From: Lasiosphaeria ovina
Lineage: Eukaryota > Ascomycota > Sordariomycetes > Sordariales > Lasiosphaeriaceae
Assembly: GCA_033439765.1 (NCBI GenBank)
Contig: JAULSN010000005.1
Span: 3,115,001 to 3,179,000 of the forward strand
DNA: 64,000 bases
Reading direction: 5' to 3'
The notes under the pieces were generated by a model. The model worked only from the letters and a program-made list of their open reading frames with translations. It was not told the DNA's origin and ran no database searches. The position numbers and the translations under genes were made by a program. Each line of letters begins with the position of its first letter. Position 1 is the first letter of the stretch. Shown one piece after another: positions 11,101 to 22,519 of the stretch.

Positions 11101-11287
11101 GTCAGGAAGCGCCAGGGAATTCGGGGCAATCGGGAGATAGTGTGATGGAGAAGAACGCCCATATTATATAAATACGGGGACGCTAGTTTCCCAGATGCAT
11201 GTTCCCGTTGTACAGCGGCTAGAAGATACAGCTAGTTACTGGCAATACATTAACAACTTAAGAACCGTCAGAAAATATGACAAAACC

Positions 11288-11944
11288 TTAATTGAGAAGC
11301 CAATCCGGGATATTCGACGTCGGTTCCCAAGTTGGGTGCTCATAACCCACCCACTCGACATAACACCTTGACCCATGAACAGCGTAAACTTTTTGGATCT
11401 GGTAGAACTCTGTATATCCGCCCTGACCTAGGATCATTTGGTCTCGGTTTCCATCCCAGAATGACCAAACTAAGTCGGGACAAATAGCTTGGATATCGGT
11501 TTCATATATCCATGCTTGTCTCTCTCCATTTTGAACTTGGAACTTGACAAGAGAATATGGGACGTCGTCGGGGTCTTCTAAGATGAAACGGAGAAGAGTC
11601 GATGATGCTGAGACAAGATCCGTAATGGGTACCTGTGACCTCAAGGCGCTTCGTAGTCGCCGAGTACCGGATTGCTTCAGCCGTGATTTAGTGGATTGTC
11701 TCGGCTGTTCAGCTGTGTGGTGGGCTTTCGTGATATCTCTCGGCTGCTCAGCTACGTGAGCTGGGTGGCGGGTAAAGACGGGTCGGTGACCGCCCCTTTT
11801 CATGAACCCTATTGGCATAATTGAGGATATTTTAGCGGGAGGAAGGCAGGAAAATGGTGAGACTGGTGATATAAAATCGCCGGCTATTACAATCTTCCCA
11901 CTTATATGGCTACTCGGAAACTCGGGGTTGGCAGAGCGCTTCAT
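11288..11944 (-). CDS. Chromodomain protein
   Basis: Single exon from an ATG at 11944, 218 aa. The first 90 residues are basic and low complexity. The last third carries a chromodomain-like motif: EFYQIQKVYAVHGSRCYVEW, then VGYEHPTWEPTSNI. From family knowledge, chromodomains fold as a three-stranded sheet plus helix and read methyl-lysine on histone tails, using aromatic residues such as the Tyr/Trp/Tyr seen here. Before it lies a stretch of about 70 residues (ILEDPDDVPYSLVKFQV onward) that I do not recognise. There is no integrase or reverse transcriptase around it, so a retroelement remnant is unlikely. It is convergent with the factor at 9157-11100. Confidence 0.7.
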   Translation of the reverse strand: MKRSANPEFPSSHISGKIVIAGDFISPVSPFSCLPPAKISSIMPIGFMKRGGHRPVFTRHPAHVAEQPRDITKAHHTAEQPRQSTKSRLKQSGTRRLRSALRSQVPITDLVSASSTLLRFILEDPDDVPYSLVKFQVQNGERQAWIYETDIQAICPDLVWSFWDGNRDQMILGQGGYTEFYQIQKVYAVHGSRCYVEWVGYEHPTWEPTSNIPDWLLN

Positions 11945-13162
11945 GATGCCACCTGGATGTAAGAAGGATTTGTGCTGAAAAGGTCCAGCGGTTGGTTATG
12001 TGGTTGTCCCTTCGTGGATAAGAAAGAATCCTTCCAAACACAGCCCCCTCGACGCTGCGCGGAGACAAAAACTGTCCCTTGCTGGCATCCTCGTGACGCT
12101 GTTCAATATACGAACCAGAAATGCGTATCCCGAGGGTATGGCAGTAGCTATAATTGGATAGGATTCCATGTACGACCATCATTCAGTATGGCTTTCCGCT
12201 TAGACGCTGGGTTTGGTTGACCGATTTGGTTCTTCTTTCCTCACTTGGAACTGTCAAGTCAACGGCGCGTCAATTGTGAGTGGCCGCACAGGCGGCACTT
12301 CGTGGCCGCATTAGGCTAGCGGTGCATCGTGGCCGCATCAGGCTAGCGGCGCATCGTGGTCGCATCATCGAGCGGCGCATCCAGTGGCACGCGACACAGG
12401 CTTCGTGGCACGCTAATGTCTAGTTAGCGGCGGGGTGATAAGACTACCCAATTACAGTTGTTACCATTCCGTCGGTACACGCTATCTCCCTTTTAGACAT
12501 CGACACATGTAGAGTACGCAGGATTCGCTCGCGCTTCTCAAGTGCCCTGTTTGGTTCCAACCTGTTTTTCAAAGACCTGTTAGGTGGCTTGGTAGTCCCC
12601 GGCAAGCTAAAAGGTACCTAACGCCACTAAACCAGGGCCCTTTTTCTGGGAGCCTGGCGCCACTTCATGGCTCTAACCCCGCATTGGCAATGTGTTGCCT
12701 GCCAGAGTGTGTAAAAATGAGGGCATTCATTCCTAGCGAATTTGACTGCGCGCCCGGGCATTTGATTGCGCCTGGGCGTTTGAGGGTGCAATTAAGGGTA
12801 CAATTGAGGGTGCGTACGGAGTATTGGTGTGTAAAAAAGATCACGAAGTAAACAAAGGACTTGGCCTTGTAGTCTCAGATCCTCCACTGGGTTGGTGTTT
12901 TGTTCCTTCAGGGGTCCACAGGGCTACAGGAGGGCCTGCAACCAATCAACAACCGAACCAAAACACCAGCGACGACTGGGCTGCGGTAAAGCGGGCTAGT
13001 CGTGTCAATGCACTGCCATTCCAACGTCTGGACATAACGGAGGCCTTCTTCATTCCCTCCATAGTAGGGGAGCGCTTATATTTTGGAACTAGCGTTAATT
13101 GTGTAGTCCCTTCCTCTTGCCGTGGTTTATATATACAGCACTTATGTCTCAATATACACTAA
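11945..13162. other. Gene-free interval with tandem GC-rich units
   Basis: Bases about 12285-12430 hold three to five imperfect units of CATCGTGGCCGCATCAGGCT with related GGCGCATC blocks. Similar CGATGCGCC blocks recur at 15490-15620 and 31715-31860. The remainder has no coding signal that I can defend. Confidence 0.55.
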
Positions 13163-13780
13163 TTGGTTGTCACAGTGTTTTCCAAGCTTTCAATAGTCTT
13201 AGATGTGGAAACCCTCGATCACGAAATCTCTCAATCTCGGTTGCATCCTTACTCTTGCAATCTCGCGGCCGTCTTACCCTTCACAGAGCCGTCCACGATA
13301 GGGCTATATTCTGCCTTTCCATTATTCCCTTTTATAGAGCTCTCTAATATCTCTTTATCTTCACGGCTACCCAACTTCCCAGAGCCATCCTCCGCTTTTC
13401 CATCCGCCTCCGCGATTCCAGAGCTCCCCAACTTCCTAGAGCCCCCCTTTCCCGAGCTTTCCTCGCCCGTAACAGGGCCACACAATCCCAAAAGAGAACT
13501 ACAACAGTGCGAGCCTTGTGAAAAGGATTTCACCAACCGCCCTAGCATCATACGACACAAACGAAAGCACGAGACTTCTCACCAGTGTAATATATGTGAA
13601 CGAAAGTTCAATAGACGTTGCGACTTTACAAAGCACAGAAAATTACACGGTTCGACTACAAAAACGCCCCTACGGTGCTGGATCTGTAATATGGAGTTCT
13701 TGAGGCCCTATGTTTTTAAAAGGCACATCTTATCAGCGAGCCACCAAATGGCTCAAGTTAGGGTAGCACCCAATTCGTGA
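13163..13780 (+). CDS. Three-finger C2H2 protein, 5' end unresolved
   Basis: The open frame is 205 codons. A Pro/Ser/Phe-rich N-terminal half is built of FPEL/PNF/EPP-like units. Three C2H2 units follow: QCEPCEKDFTNRPSIIRHKR, HQCNICERKFNRRCDFTKHR, and a wider one starting RCWICNMEF with a final SASH. The frame opens after TAA at a TTG, and no in-frame ATG exists before the fingers, so a 5' exon is missing from my model. The low-complexity half is paralogous to 30148-30714 on the other strand, which lacks the fingers. Probable nuclear DNA-binding protein. Confidence 0.65.
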   Translation: MVVTVFSKLSIVLDVETLDHEISQSRLHPYSCNLAAVLPFTEPSTIGLYSAFPLFPFIELSNISLSSRLPNFPEPSSAFPSASAIPELPNFLEPPFPELSSPVTGPHNPKRELQQCEPCEKDFTNRPSIIRHKRKHETSHQCNICERKFNRRCDFTKHRKLHGSTTKTPLRCWICNMEFLRPYVFKRHILSASHQMAQVRVAPNS

Positions 13781-14414
13781 CGGGCGTGCGCATAAAGAGA
13801 AGAAGCTTGCTTTATTTGGCGCGTCACAGAGGAAGCAAAGACGGCCTCGAGATGCAGCTGGCCGCCTTCCTCGGCTGTACCATCCCGAACTCTACCACTC
13901 AGATAATACAATATATTGCGCGCAAACACTTTATAATATACTCTCTGTCCCGTTGTCGCGAACCTCGTGAGCCGCTGGAGAGTCGGAATCGTCGTCGGCC
14001 CTACAGTCCCTGACAACAGCTGTGTAGGCTCATGTGTTTGAAACGCCACCAACAGGGGACGAGGACTGCGTCCCTCTGCTTTCTTCTTTCCCCCTCCCTC
14101 CGTATACCGCAATATACGAAAGTTCCCTGTTGCCCCAACTCTTGTGATATCTCACAAAAACTTGTCAGTTTTTGCCACTTCGTTACATAACCGCGCGCGT
14201 TCTCAGAGTCACCTTTCATGTAGAGGCTGTTGGGTGGAGGCTGTTGGGAGGCTGTTGGGAGGCTGTTGGGAGGCTGTTGAATGGAGCGAATAACCAACAA
14301 ATTCTACAGATTCTAGTATGCTCTCGGGCGGGATTCGGCAATCCCAAGGACAATGCAACCTGTCACAGATGGCACACTCTCAATCTACACCGTCTCTTCT
14401 CGAGATTCCTTAGG
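13781..14414. other. Spacer with an 11-12 bp tandem repeat
   Basis: Bases 14220-14282 repeat GGAGGCTGTTG about five times. Bases 13957-14000 match 56816-56860 (TCGCGAACCTCGTGAGC), so a small segment is shared with that distant locus. No gene is supported. Confidence 0.6.
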
Positions 14415-14856
14415 ATGAGGCCAGTTCCCAGGTCGATCCCCAGGTCAGTAATATTGGACCTGCCATTCCTAGATGAAAGGGCTAATCTTTTCGGGAAGAT
14501 CAAACATAAACCAGCTTCGCGTACTCGATGGAGGGTACCTGAGCCGGAGAAACCGTATGAGTGTGGATGGAGTGGTTGTAACAACCGCTACGATACTATC
14601 TCCGACTTGAACGACCACATCATACTGAAAGAACATGGTAGGAGGCGAACATGGGAGGGTAGGTCAATGAAGTCCATATAAACAAATCCCAAAACTAACC
14701 GTTGATGTAGATTTTCCGGAGTTCTGTGACTGGCAACAAAACCAGAGAGGAAGAATCCTTGAAGCCCCCCCATCAGTCATTTACTTCTATCTCGTCAAAT
14801 TACTCCCAGATTATGGGCAGCCAATTGGAATTGGAGGGCTCTTAATAGATAGATAG
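14415..14856 (+). CDS. Small Con7-related C2H2 protein
   Basis: Exons 14415-14637 and 14711-14856, 122 aa. The 73-bp intron has a GTAGGA donor, an ideal ACTAAC branch site and a GTAG acceptor. The single finger, YECGWSGCNNRYDTISDLND then HIILKEH, keeps the C-x4-C-x12-H-x5-H spacing and the CGWSGC style of Con7. It lacks the helix that follows the finger in Con7 and instead ends in PDYGQPIGIGGLL. The start is the first in-frame ATG; the frame is open well upstream, so a longer protein is possible. It is more diverged from Con7 than the gene at 265-1132. Confidence 0.65.
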
Positions 14857-17228
14857 ATAGCTACCTACCCACGTACTTAGATGAATCTGTATTTTTATTG
14901 CCGGATTTTTATTTATCTCTCTCGAAGGTTCAGTGTTGAAATGAGTACGTCTCCGACTGTTAAAACGTCTCCATATACTGTGGGTACATAGGCCGCCAAA
15001 CGGTACCGCCTATGAAAATACCACATTCGCTGGCTGCCCCGCTCCAAGCGCTGGCAACGCAGTTGCACCGCAATTGCACCTCGCTGCAAGACCTAGGCGA
15101 CTGCCTTGCAAATGAAGCTATTCGCAGATTAGTACTGCGCGACGAAGTAAATAATGAAGAAATGAAGCCATACCGATGCATCGATTGAATGCGGCGATGA
15201 CGATGATTTGGTGGTTGTTGGAGGTGGGTTGCAGTGGAAGGTGAAGGTTCGGCTGCGTTATGGTAAAAAGTGGATACTCCGCGGCAAAATGTTGGATGCA
15301 CTGGTGGGCGGTATTTGGGGACGATTTACGTATAACAGTCGACGGAGACGTATTCGTTGAAATAGCGACTCATTTGACCGTACGACAAAAGAGGGCACAT
15401 GCTTTGTGCCCGCATCAATCTGAGTATTGTCACCCCCCACCTTTCGTTTTTGCCTCAGACAAGATATGGTCACGCATATGCAGCTATGCCACGATGCGCC
15501 GTTCACTCGATGCGGCCTGATGTGCCACGGGTTCGGCCACGATGCGCCGATCACCACTCCGCCGCCCCGGCGCGTTCAGCCCAAATGCGCCGTTGACGGC
15601 CACCGTCGGATCTAATGCGCGGGATTGTTTGTCCGCGCGTTCTTGATTAAGAAAGAACAACCAATACAACCGAGAATATTACGAGGGAAGTATTCCTGCG
15701 CGGCACGCACGACTCCCTTGCGCGCGTAGAACCGAGGCTAATGCAGGTGCCGCACGGCGAGTAGCTGAAAGTAACCAGCACCTGCCACGAGCTCCGACGG
15801 AGCTCGTTGGCCGTTTTTTCCTAATTTAGAACGCGCTGATAAACCATCGCTCCTCACATCAATGGCACATTCGGGGCAACACTGTATAGGGACGGCAGTA
15901 TAATTTTGTGTGCTTTTTGCAATATGCCATTCCGTGAACTTGTTGCGCACAATATCGGTACACACTAACTTGAAATATTCTCTACCAGCACTCCTTCTGC
16001 TTTCTTCAATTACCTACAACGCCACCATGAACTCAAAATTGGGCCCTGGAATACAACATTGCTGGCATCTGGATGCAAAAAATCCAGAGCGCGGAGAACG
16101 AGGAGAAAGATTTACAAATGATAGGTTATTAGTGGGACTGGAAGAGCACAAGAGCACAGGTGACTGCTGTGGTTTGACTGGTTTGGCTGTGGTTTGACTG
16201 TGGGGGGGGGGCATACTTTGCCCTACAAAAGTCGGACCGGGTGAAGGAGCTGGGATACTTTCCGTAGCAACTGCCTGCAAAAATGGGGTGGCCGTGTCAA
16301 TTGTTGATATACGCAATTGAGGGTATCAAAAGTAGGGCATTTGTGCGGTTTTTCGCCTATATGCTGTAGTTTGTGCTTATTCAACGTGTCGGCGGAGGTG
16401 CCGGGATGTCTAGCCCAGTGGCCAGCATTTGGGACTTATACCGTCCTTCACCCACAGATTCGTTCAAGCTTCGTCAAGCCCCCTGTGATAGCGCTGTTTT
16501 TTTTGGCCCGAGTATCCGTATGTACAGATAGCCCCCCTTTACCCCACTTACCCCCCCGGCTGAGCCCTTTCAGCTCTCAGGGACAGTGAAAGGGAGGATG
16601 GGGCTCTCGATCGATGCGGGTCTCTAAGATGTCGTCGGTCTGCTGTTCGTATTCACCCTGAAGGCAGGCAAGTTGCGTATGACGGAGAGATCAAGCAGCT
16701 CAGCAGTACAGCCTCTTCTAACTCCCCACTACTAAGCCAGCCGAGGATCTATCACCATTGGAGCGATGCCCGAATGTGTTTGCCGGCCCTGTCCGTACAC
16801 AAACCAAACACGTTGCATGAGCCTCACCTCACCTGTGACCTGACCTGGTCAGGGGCTGCTTGTTGCTCTGACGCCGCGCCAGCGAGCTTTCCTTTCTCCA
16901 CCCTCTTCCTCTTCCCCAGAACTCCCGCCCGCTCGGGAACCTCAGCCATCGTCTGTCCATTGCGTTATGCACCTCCGCGGTGTATACTTACCGATGGTTC
17001 AGAAGAAGCAGATTGCTGGAGTAGCCGCTGGGAGACTTGACTAAGCTCGGCCATCCTCGATACTTGACAATGCGCCCTCCCGAGCCTGCGTCCCTACCAC
17101 CTTAGGGACAAGACAAAGAAGCGGGACGCTGAGCTTCAATGCCCGGCCAACACACCCACCGAAGCTATCACCTTCCGAGTGGCGCATCGCCTCCACCATC
17201 CGCACGCACGGCGACTTGCACCTGAAGA
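14857..17228. other. Gene-poor region with dispersed GC-rich repeat
   Basis: Starts with a short GATA microsatellite near 14846-14862. Bases 15480-15850 carry CGATGCGCC blocks, a CGCGTTCAGCCCAAAT stretch and two inverted copies of TAATTTAGAACGCGC-like sequence, all related to 31715-31865. Open frames between 15860 and 16600 overlap on both strands with non-ATG starts. I could not support a gene in these 2.4 kb. Confidence 0.5.
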
Positions 17229-17420
17229 CCAGTCAGAAGTAGCGGTCAGTGGCAGGACAGCAATTGTGCTGATAATTCTTACAAGCCAGTCAGTTTGTCA
17301 ACTGTAGCCCCTTATCATCCAGATCCAGACCAACTTATCTAGGTAGTCAACTATCAACCTCCTATCACGCTGTATTTTCTCGCAAAGTACACGACGAGCT
17401 GTACGAGGGCGTCAGTTTGA
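17229..17420 (+). repeat. Dispersed ~190-bp direct repeat, copy 1
   Basis: Nearly identical to 53137-53330 from CAGTCAGAAGTAGCGGTCAG to GAGGGCGTCAGTTTG, with scattered single-base changes. Sequence similarity stops abruptly on both sides. No terminal repeats seen. Confidence 0.9.
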
Positions 17421-17950
17421 TAGCGGCAATTCTCTTTATTGGCGAGCGAGACTCGGAACCGGATTGGTCTAATGCCCGGGAAGAGCGCGAGCTCGAGGGT
17501 GTAAAGGCTGCAATCGCGGTAGACGATAGCTTGTTCGACGTGCTCATCCTCCGGGTTGACCTCCCCGTCCAACAAATTTGCAGATACCCCCGCCTCCTGA
17601 ACTTCCAATCACCCATCGGCGTTCCGGGCGGGGGCCGGCCCCATAGCTTCGTCGACACTGCTGTCTTCGCCATCTCCTTCTCGGCGGCTTTGACGATGCT
17701 TGGTAATGGGCTTGGGCACGCTGCAAGGTGCGCTGGCGCAGATTTTGGTGATATCGAGGACTGGTCGATGGATGCGTCAGAAAGATGGGCTACCTGATAA
17801 TCGGCGGGAAGAGGGAAGAATACTTCAGGCTGGAGGGTTCAAGAGGGGCTCGTTGGGGGGATATCTGGCGGGAAAGCTTCTGATCCTGGCGCGACCGGCG
17901 AGCTGTGTGGGTCGCGTCGGCGGTGGGGGGCGAAGCTCGTTTCAGTGATC
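17421..17950 (-). pseudogene. Degraded coding-like segment
   Basis: On the minus strand, amino-acid-like text jumps between frames: one frame reads EVFFPLPADYQVAHLSDASI and another GEVNPEDEHVEQAIVYRD. A stop falls in between and no intron fits. It abuts the 190-bp repeat exactly where similarity to 53.3 kb ends. I read it as a frameshifted gene remnant cut by the repeat. No family recognised. Confidence 0.35.
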
Positions 17951-19859
17951 GTACGAAGAATTCCCCGTCTCATCGCAAGCACTGGCATCTAGCGCTCCGG
18001 GATAGATGTAATCAATCGGTCGCGTTCGCGGTGAACTCGGGACTGGACGACTCGGTCCTTTAGCTGCTGAGAACCGTGGGATGCGGACGCGATCTGGGCT
18101 CTATCGGCCGACGCGCTGTGTTCGCGGGCAGGTTCTGGAAAGCTTTTCTTAAGCGCTAAATTGCTGCCTAATTACGTATCACCTCCCCCGTTCTAGACTT
18201 GGACACAGCACATTTTCTCGGTTAAGCCCTTTCCTCTAACTGCTAGCCAGGAGCAGCTATTACGGCATCCGCCAGCTCGATAGCGTTTAATCGCCCTCCA
18301 CCGCCCCTCCGCGTCGCCCTTCAACTCCTTTGCGTGAGATTAACAGGAACGCGTGTTTACGCAACACATTCGGACTCGCAGACCGGAAGTACAGGTACAT
18401 ACGTGTCGCTAATGGTTTCCCCGTAAACCTTTCCCTCTTCAACCTGCTTCTCGCCATAGTTTTGTTCCTCTCCTGACGCGTCAACAGCTTTACAACAAAC
18501 GCCTCCGCCCCTGACCCTCGATCCCGGCTGTTCTCAATAAAGCCGTCGCCGCCGTTGAAAGCGCCTGCTAGGGCCTTCCACTCTCTCGTGCACACTCCCC
18601 AGGGGCGTCCTCTACCTCCGATGAACTCGCCGGCACCACCGCCTGCCTGTGCTCCGAGCTCCGAGCGGAACGTAGACGGCGATGAACTTTCAGATTATTA
18701 ATTGTTAACACAGGTCCTCTTGGAGGTTGGTACTTTATGGATATGTTTTCCTTGACACTGCTCACGCGCTAATCGATGGAGCGCTCGCTTCTAAACTTAG
18801 CTTGGCTTTCGACCGCGTTATCCGACCGATATGATCGCCCTCCTCAACTCCCGCTCGTCACGTTCCCTCCCGAAGGGCCCTCTGATTTCTATCCCTAGAC
18901 TTTGGATGGGGCCGCGTCGGAATCGAAGTACGTTAATGAAGGTCATAGAGTCGGGAAGCCGAAGTAGGCAAAAAGGGTCAGACTAAAAGGGAGCTTTATT
19001 GACACCAAGACCTGAATTGCAGCGGCTTCTACTCAAGTCTACCCCGAGGCAACTAGCTCCCAAAACGCATTATGTCCATAACATGGTCCTGTACTCCCCG
19101 CTGCACATTATTAGCGAAGGCCCAGTAATGGTTAGATGGTCGATTATTTGTTGACACTTACGGTCGGCTTTGGTACGTTTAGGTTACTCGACTCTTTCCG
19201 CAGGTGGGGCATTCGCCCCCTTGGAGGCCCTTATCACCGCAAGTTTCGCAGGGGTTTTGGTCGGACATCTTTTAGTTCCTAGCAAAAGCAGAGGATCGGG
19301 AATGGATAAGTATAAAGCGATTACTGTCCAACGTTCGCCGTTAAAAAAAAAGCTGTTAAGTAGAGTGTGAGTGGAAAAGGCGTCGTTGACGCCCGAGATA
19401 TTTATCTGTCCTGAAGCGACGGGCTTCGCCAATTACGGTCCACAGCACCCTACGACATTGATTGGTTACGCTTCAGCGGCAGCGGGACCAACTTGTCATT
19501 CGAAATTCACCATTGTAGGAATTACCGATCAATCAGGCTCATGCGGCTGCAGGGCTGTGATTGGTCGACAGGGAAAACAAGTGGGGAACCACCAATGCGC
19601 AGGGCACATACGCCCTGCACGTGACGACAAGCGCACGGGCCACACGTGCGCAAGCACGTGATTAACCCCCACTAATGCGCCCGCATCCTGTCCCCGTAGT
19701 TCGTGATCCTTTTACATAGAACAGAGCAGAATACAACCACATCACCACCCCTACCTTACGCTACAGTTACTATAGTGACTATTGCGAATGACCTTGTCAT
19801 TCCAACAACCATAGTCTCCCGCAGTCCCCACCACTGGTCAACTCCTTGGCAATTTGAAT
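17951..19859. other. No convincing gene
   Basis: Open frames are short and start at non-ATG codons or overlap antisense. No satellite, inverted repeat or domain was recognised. Confidence 0.4.
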
Positions 19860-20948
19860 ATGGAGAGTCCGTGGCAAGAGTGCGCTTGTTCTGCTTTGTT
19901 TCCATCACTCAGCGCATTAAACGATCATCTCGACGAATATAAGGTTAGAATCCGCCTACTTATATTTTATTTAAAATAAACTAATATTATCTAGTCTTTA
20001 AAGACGAACCTCGAAAAAACCATCGCTAGCGCGTCCCTAGCGCTCGAAAGCTGCAGAGCTCACTCAGCGGCATTTGAAGATGGCCATGAACAGAGCACTA
20101 AAGTGAGAAATTGTCCTTATAACGGCTGCAAACGAGTCCAAGCGTTTTCCAAGCTCAAGGAAGTTCGGATACACTATCGAGGGCGTGAGTCTACTCCCGT
20201 TCCACCTGCCCATCGCCCTTCCTAAGTTCTAATAAGGTGTATGTAGATGTCGAATGTAACGAAGTATGTCTATGCTGTGGCGGACGATTTAAGTTGGCAA
20301 GCGCATTTTTAAGGCATATACCCGATGCATCACAGATGGATCGTATGATGGCCCATTACATGTCAACTAGGCGCGAAAACCTTGTACGGCGTGTCGATAA
20401 GGAGCTGTTTGAGGCAGAGGGGAGAAAGAATAAGACGCAGGAGGAGGATGAGGATCGAAGGCCACCAAAAAGGGTCAAGCTGACCGAGATTGATCCCACG
20501 GCCAGTAATGGTATGTGACGCGCTATACCTCTACACCTGTAAAGCTCAGCTCGTCTGCTAGATTGATGATGCGCTAATTCTTCCTATAATACCCCGTACA
20601 TCAGCTTCCCAGAGCACCCAGTCGCTTCTTCTAGAGAACTCGTCAGAAATCGTTACGGCTATAGGAGCAGAGCGCAATGTCGACCTCAGCGCCCCAGTTC
20701 ATGAAGCTGTTAACTTTACGGGCATCGCGACAGAGCATAAGTTGCGCCCCAATGCTCCGGTTCATGAAGTTATAAACTTTGCGGGCAACACAATAAAGTC
20801 TGACTTTGGCCTCAGCGTCTTGGATCATGATCTTATGAGCTTTGCGGACATCGCGATAGTGGCAGGGGAAGAGAGCATCATCGCACCAATTCACAATATT
20901 ATCAACTTTGCTACAGCTTACGAATTAGAACCAGGGATTCCATATTAG
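19860..20948 (+). CDS. C2H2-like protein with four C-terminal 21-residue repeats
   Basis: Four exons, 19860-19943, 19995-20184, 20247-20510 and 20605-20948, with introns of 51, 62 and 94 bp; 293 aa. The ATG opens a frame with a likely coiled coil (LNDHLDEYKSLKTNLEKTIA). A first finger-like unit follows (CPYNGCKRVQAFSKLKEVRI then HYRG), then a second Cys-pair unit, CLCCGGRFKLASAFLRH. A charged segment with a PPKRVK basic patch comes next. The last exon holds four imperfect 21-residue repeats beginning APVHEAVNF, APVHEVINF, VLDHDLMSF and IAPIHNIINF. I know no family with this repeat. The finger part suggests nucleic-acid binding; the repeats may bind a partner. Confidence 0.72.
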
Positions 20949-20957
20949 ACTTAATAG

Positions 20958-21766
20958 TTATGTCTTGCTTTGTTCCTCAACGCTCTTGCCTCGCTCCCCG
21001 ACATTGCTTCCTCGCTTTTCGAGAAGCTTATAATTCACTTTAATTTTCTCACTCTCCATGCCTAGGACTTGCGGCTCTAGCTCGAGGGGGACCGGCATTT
21101 TGGGCCAGTTTTTGTCGAGACTATCACTCTTCACAAACTCGACCGCAATAGTGTACGCTTTCACTAGGACGTAGCGTAGTCTACCATCGAGAATGACTCT
21201 AAGAACATATTAGAACGAGCCTGTTAGAGTGAAGCGATTACTTACATGCCGCCATCGGGGAAAGGTTCTGCCTTAGCTATGCAGTTCACTTCAGAAAGGG
21301 CAGACGGCTCGGTTTCCCATAAAAACCGAGCACCCTTCTTCCTAGGCAGGTCGTGTATGTGCGAACCTTTGTAATATTCCACTTGCGCTCCTTTAGGGTG
21401 TAGATGAACCAGCAGAGAGTGCCGACCAACATTTGCGCCGCCCGCCCAGAAGGACACTATATGATCAGGGTATGCTCCGTATCTCAACAAGTGTACGAGC
21501 GTGCATTCCCCAAGAATGGATTCGACAACGGCCTTGATATTCTAGAAAACTGTCAGATGGCTGTCATATCGGGGTCCTGCGGCACTCACTCTATCGTCGA
21601 GGACATATTTTCGGCAAAAGTCTAGTCCACATTTCGAGACCCAGGGAAAGCCTTTCTGTTCAATATCTGATATATCTTCGCCTATCGATGGATTATCTAG
21701 ACGAAAGAAGCCGTCTTCATCGAGGCACCTCTCTGCCACTTCCAAGGAGAATATACTTGACGCCAT
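20958..21766 (-). CDS. Fungal protein of unknown function, 237 aa, oxygenase-like segment
   Basis: Exons 21766-21590, 21541-21246 and 21198-20958; introns of 48 and 47 bp with GTGAGT and GTAAGT donors. The centre reads VSFWAGGANVGRHSLLVHLH, then VEYYKGSHIHDLP, then GGIVILDGRLRYVLVKAYTI. I recall similar fungal proteins whose GSHxH and small-strand pattern suggests a cupin or 2-oxoglutarate-oxygenase-like fold, but I cannot place a full metal triad. The end (KWPKM-like, then VNYKLLEKR) also fits that recollection. The start is the first in-frame ATG. Its stop lies 10 bp from that of the C2H2 gene, so the two genes are convergent. Confidence 0.68.
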
Positions 21767-21894
21767 TGAGGTTTGTTTGCTAAACAGATTTCTCTGCGGA
21801 CTCCCAATTGCGGGGTTCTCAGCATTCACTGCCCCACGGCTAATCCGCGGAAACTTACGGATGAAGAGCGCCCAGCCATCGGCTAGTGGGTCAA

Positions 21895-22045
21895 CTCTTT
21901 TATCCGCTGCATGACGAGGGTGACAATCCGTGAAACCCTCCTACGTGACAAGGGTCACAATCTGTGATCCCCTCTACTACGCAACAAGGGTCACAATCTG
22001 TAATCCCCTCCATCACGCGGCAAGGGTCACAATCTGTGAACCCCT
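21895..22045. repeat. ~37-bp minisatellite, locus 1
   Basis: Four units of ACAAGGGTCACAATCTGTGA plus CCCCTCCATCACGCG-like spacer. The same unit forms the array at 35360-35505. A 138-codon open frame crossing it starts outside any gene context and is not called. Confidence 0.9.
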
Positions 22046-22519
22046 CCTACGTATCTTGTGAGGCGTGCAGTTTGAAGCGCGAAGCCGTTGTCAAGGATAA
22101 CTCCCCTTACTCCCTCAGGGGATACCCGATCCCTCTCTGGGCCGCTTTTTCGCCGACTCCCTCCTTCTTCAATTGGGTTGACCCCGCGCCCCAAATGCCC
22201 GAGTCCCCACAGTACCATATGGGGCATTTGCCCCTGTCTCGATTGTCCTACCCCTGGGTTCCTGTTTCCACACCACAAGACCTTGTGCGGAACTTACAAG
22301 GGTGCCCAGAAGTGATCCTTGTCCACCACTGTAGTTGGTTGTGGTGTCTTGGGCAGCTAACTGTATGGATAAGGAAGTAGACTCAGGAAGTTTATGTATG
22401 TACCTCGTTCTCGCTGGAAAGTTGCACGTTAAGTTGAGCGACGAGCCTGAGTTCTGCAAAGGTGGGCAGCCAAGGTAGGTAGACAAGGTAGGCCGGCAAG
22501 GTAATAGGTTGCAACTGAA

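Noticed and set aside
11288..11944. Chromodomain as a leftover of a chromovirus-type retrotransposon integrase
   Set aside because: No integrase, RNase H or reverse transcriptase text and no LTRs nearby; the frame has its own ATG and N-terminal region.
21964..22380. 138-codon frame after the 37-bp minisatellite
   Set aside because: Starts inside the satellite, has no domain or splice signal, and an antisense frame is as long.
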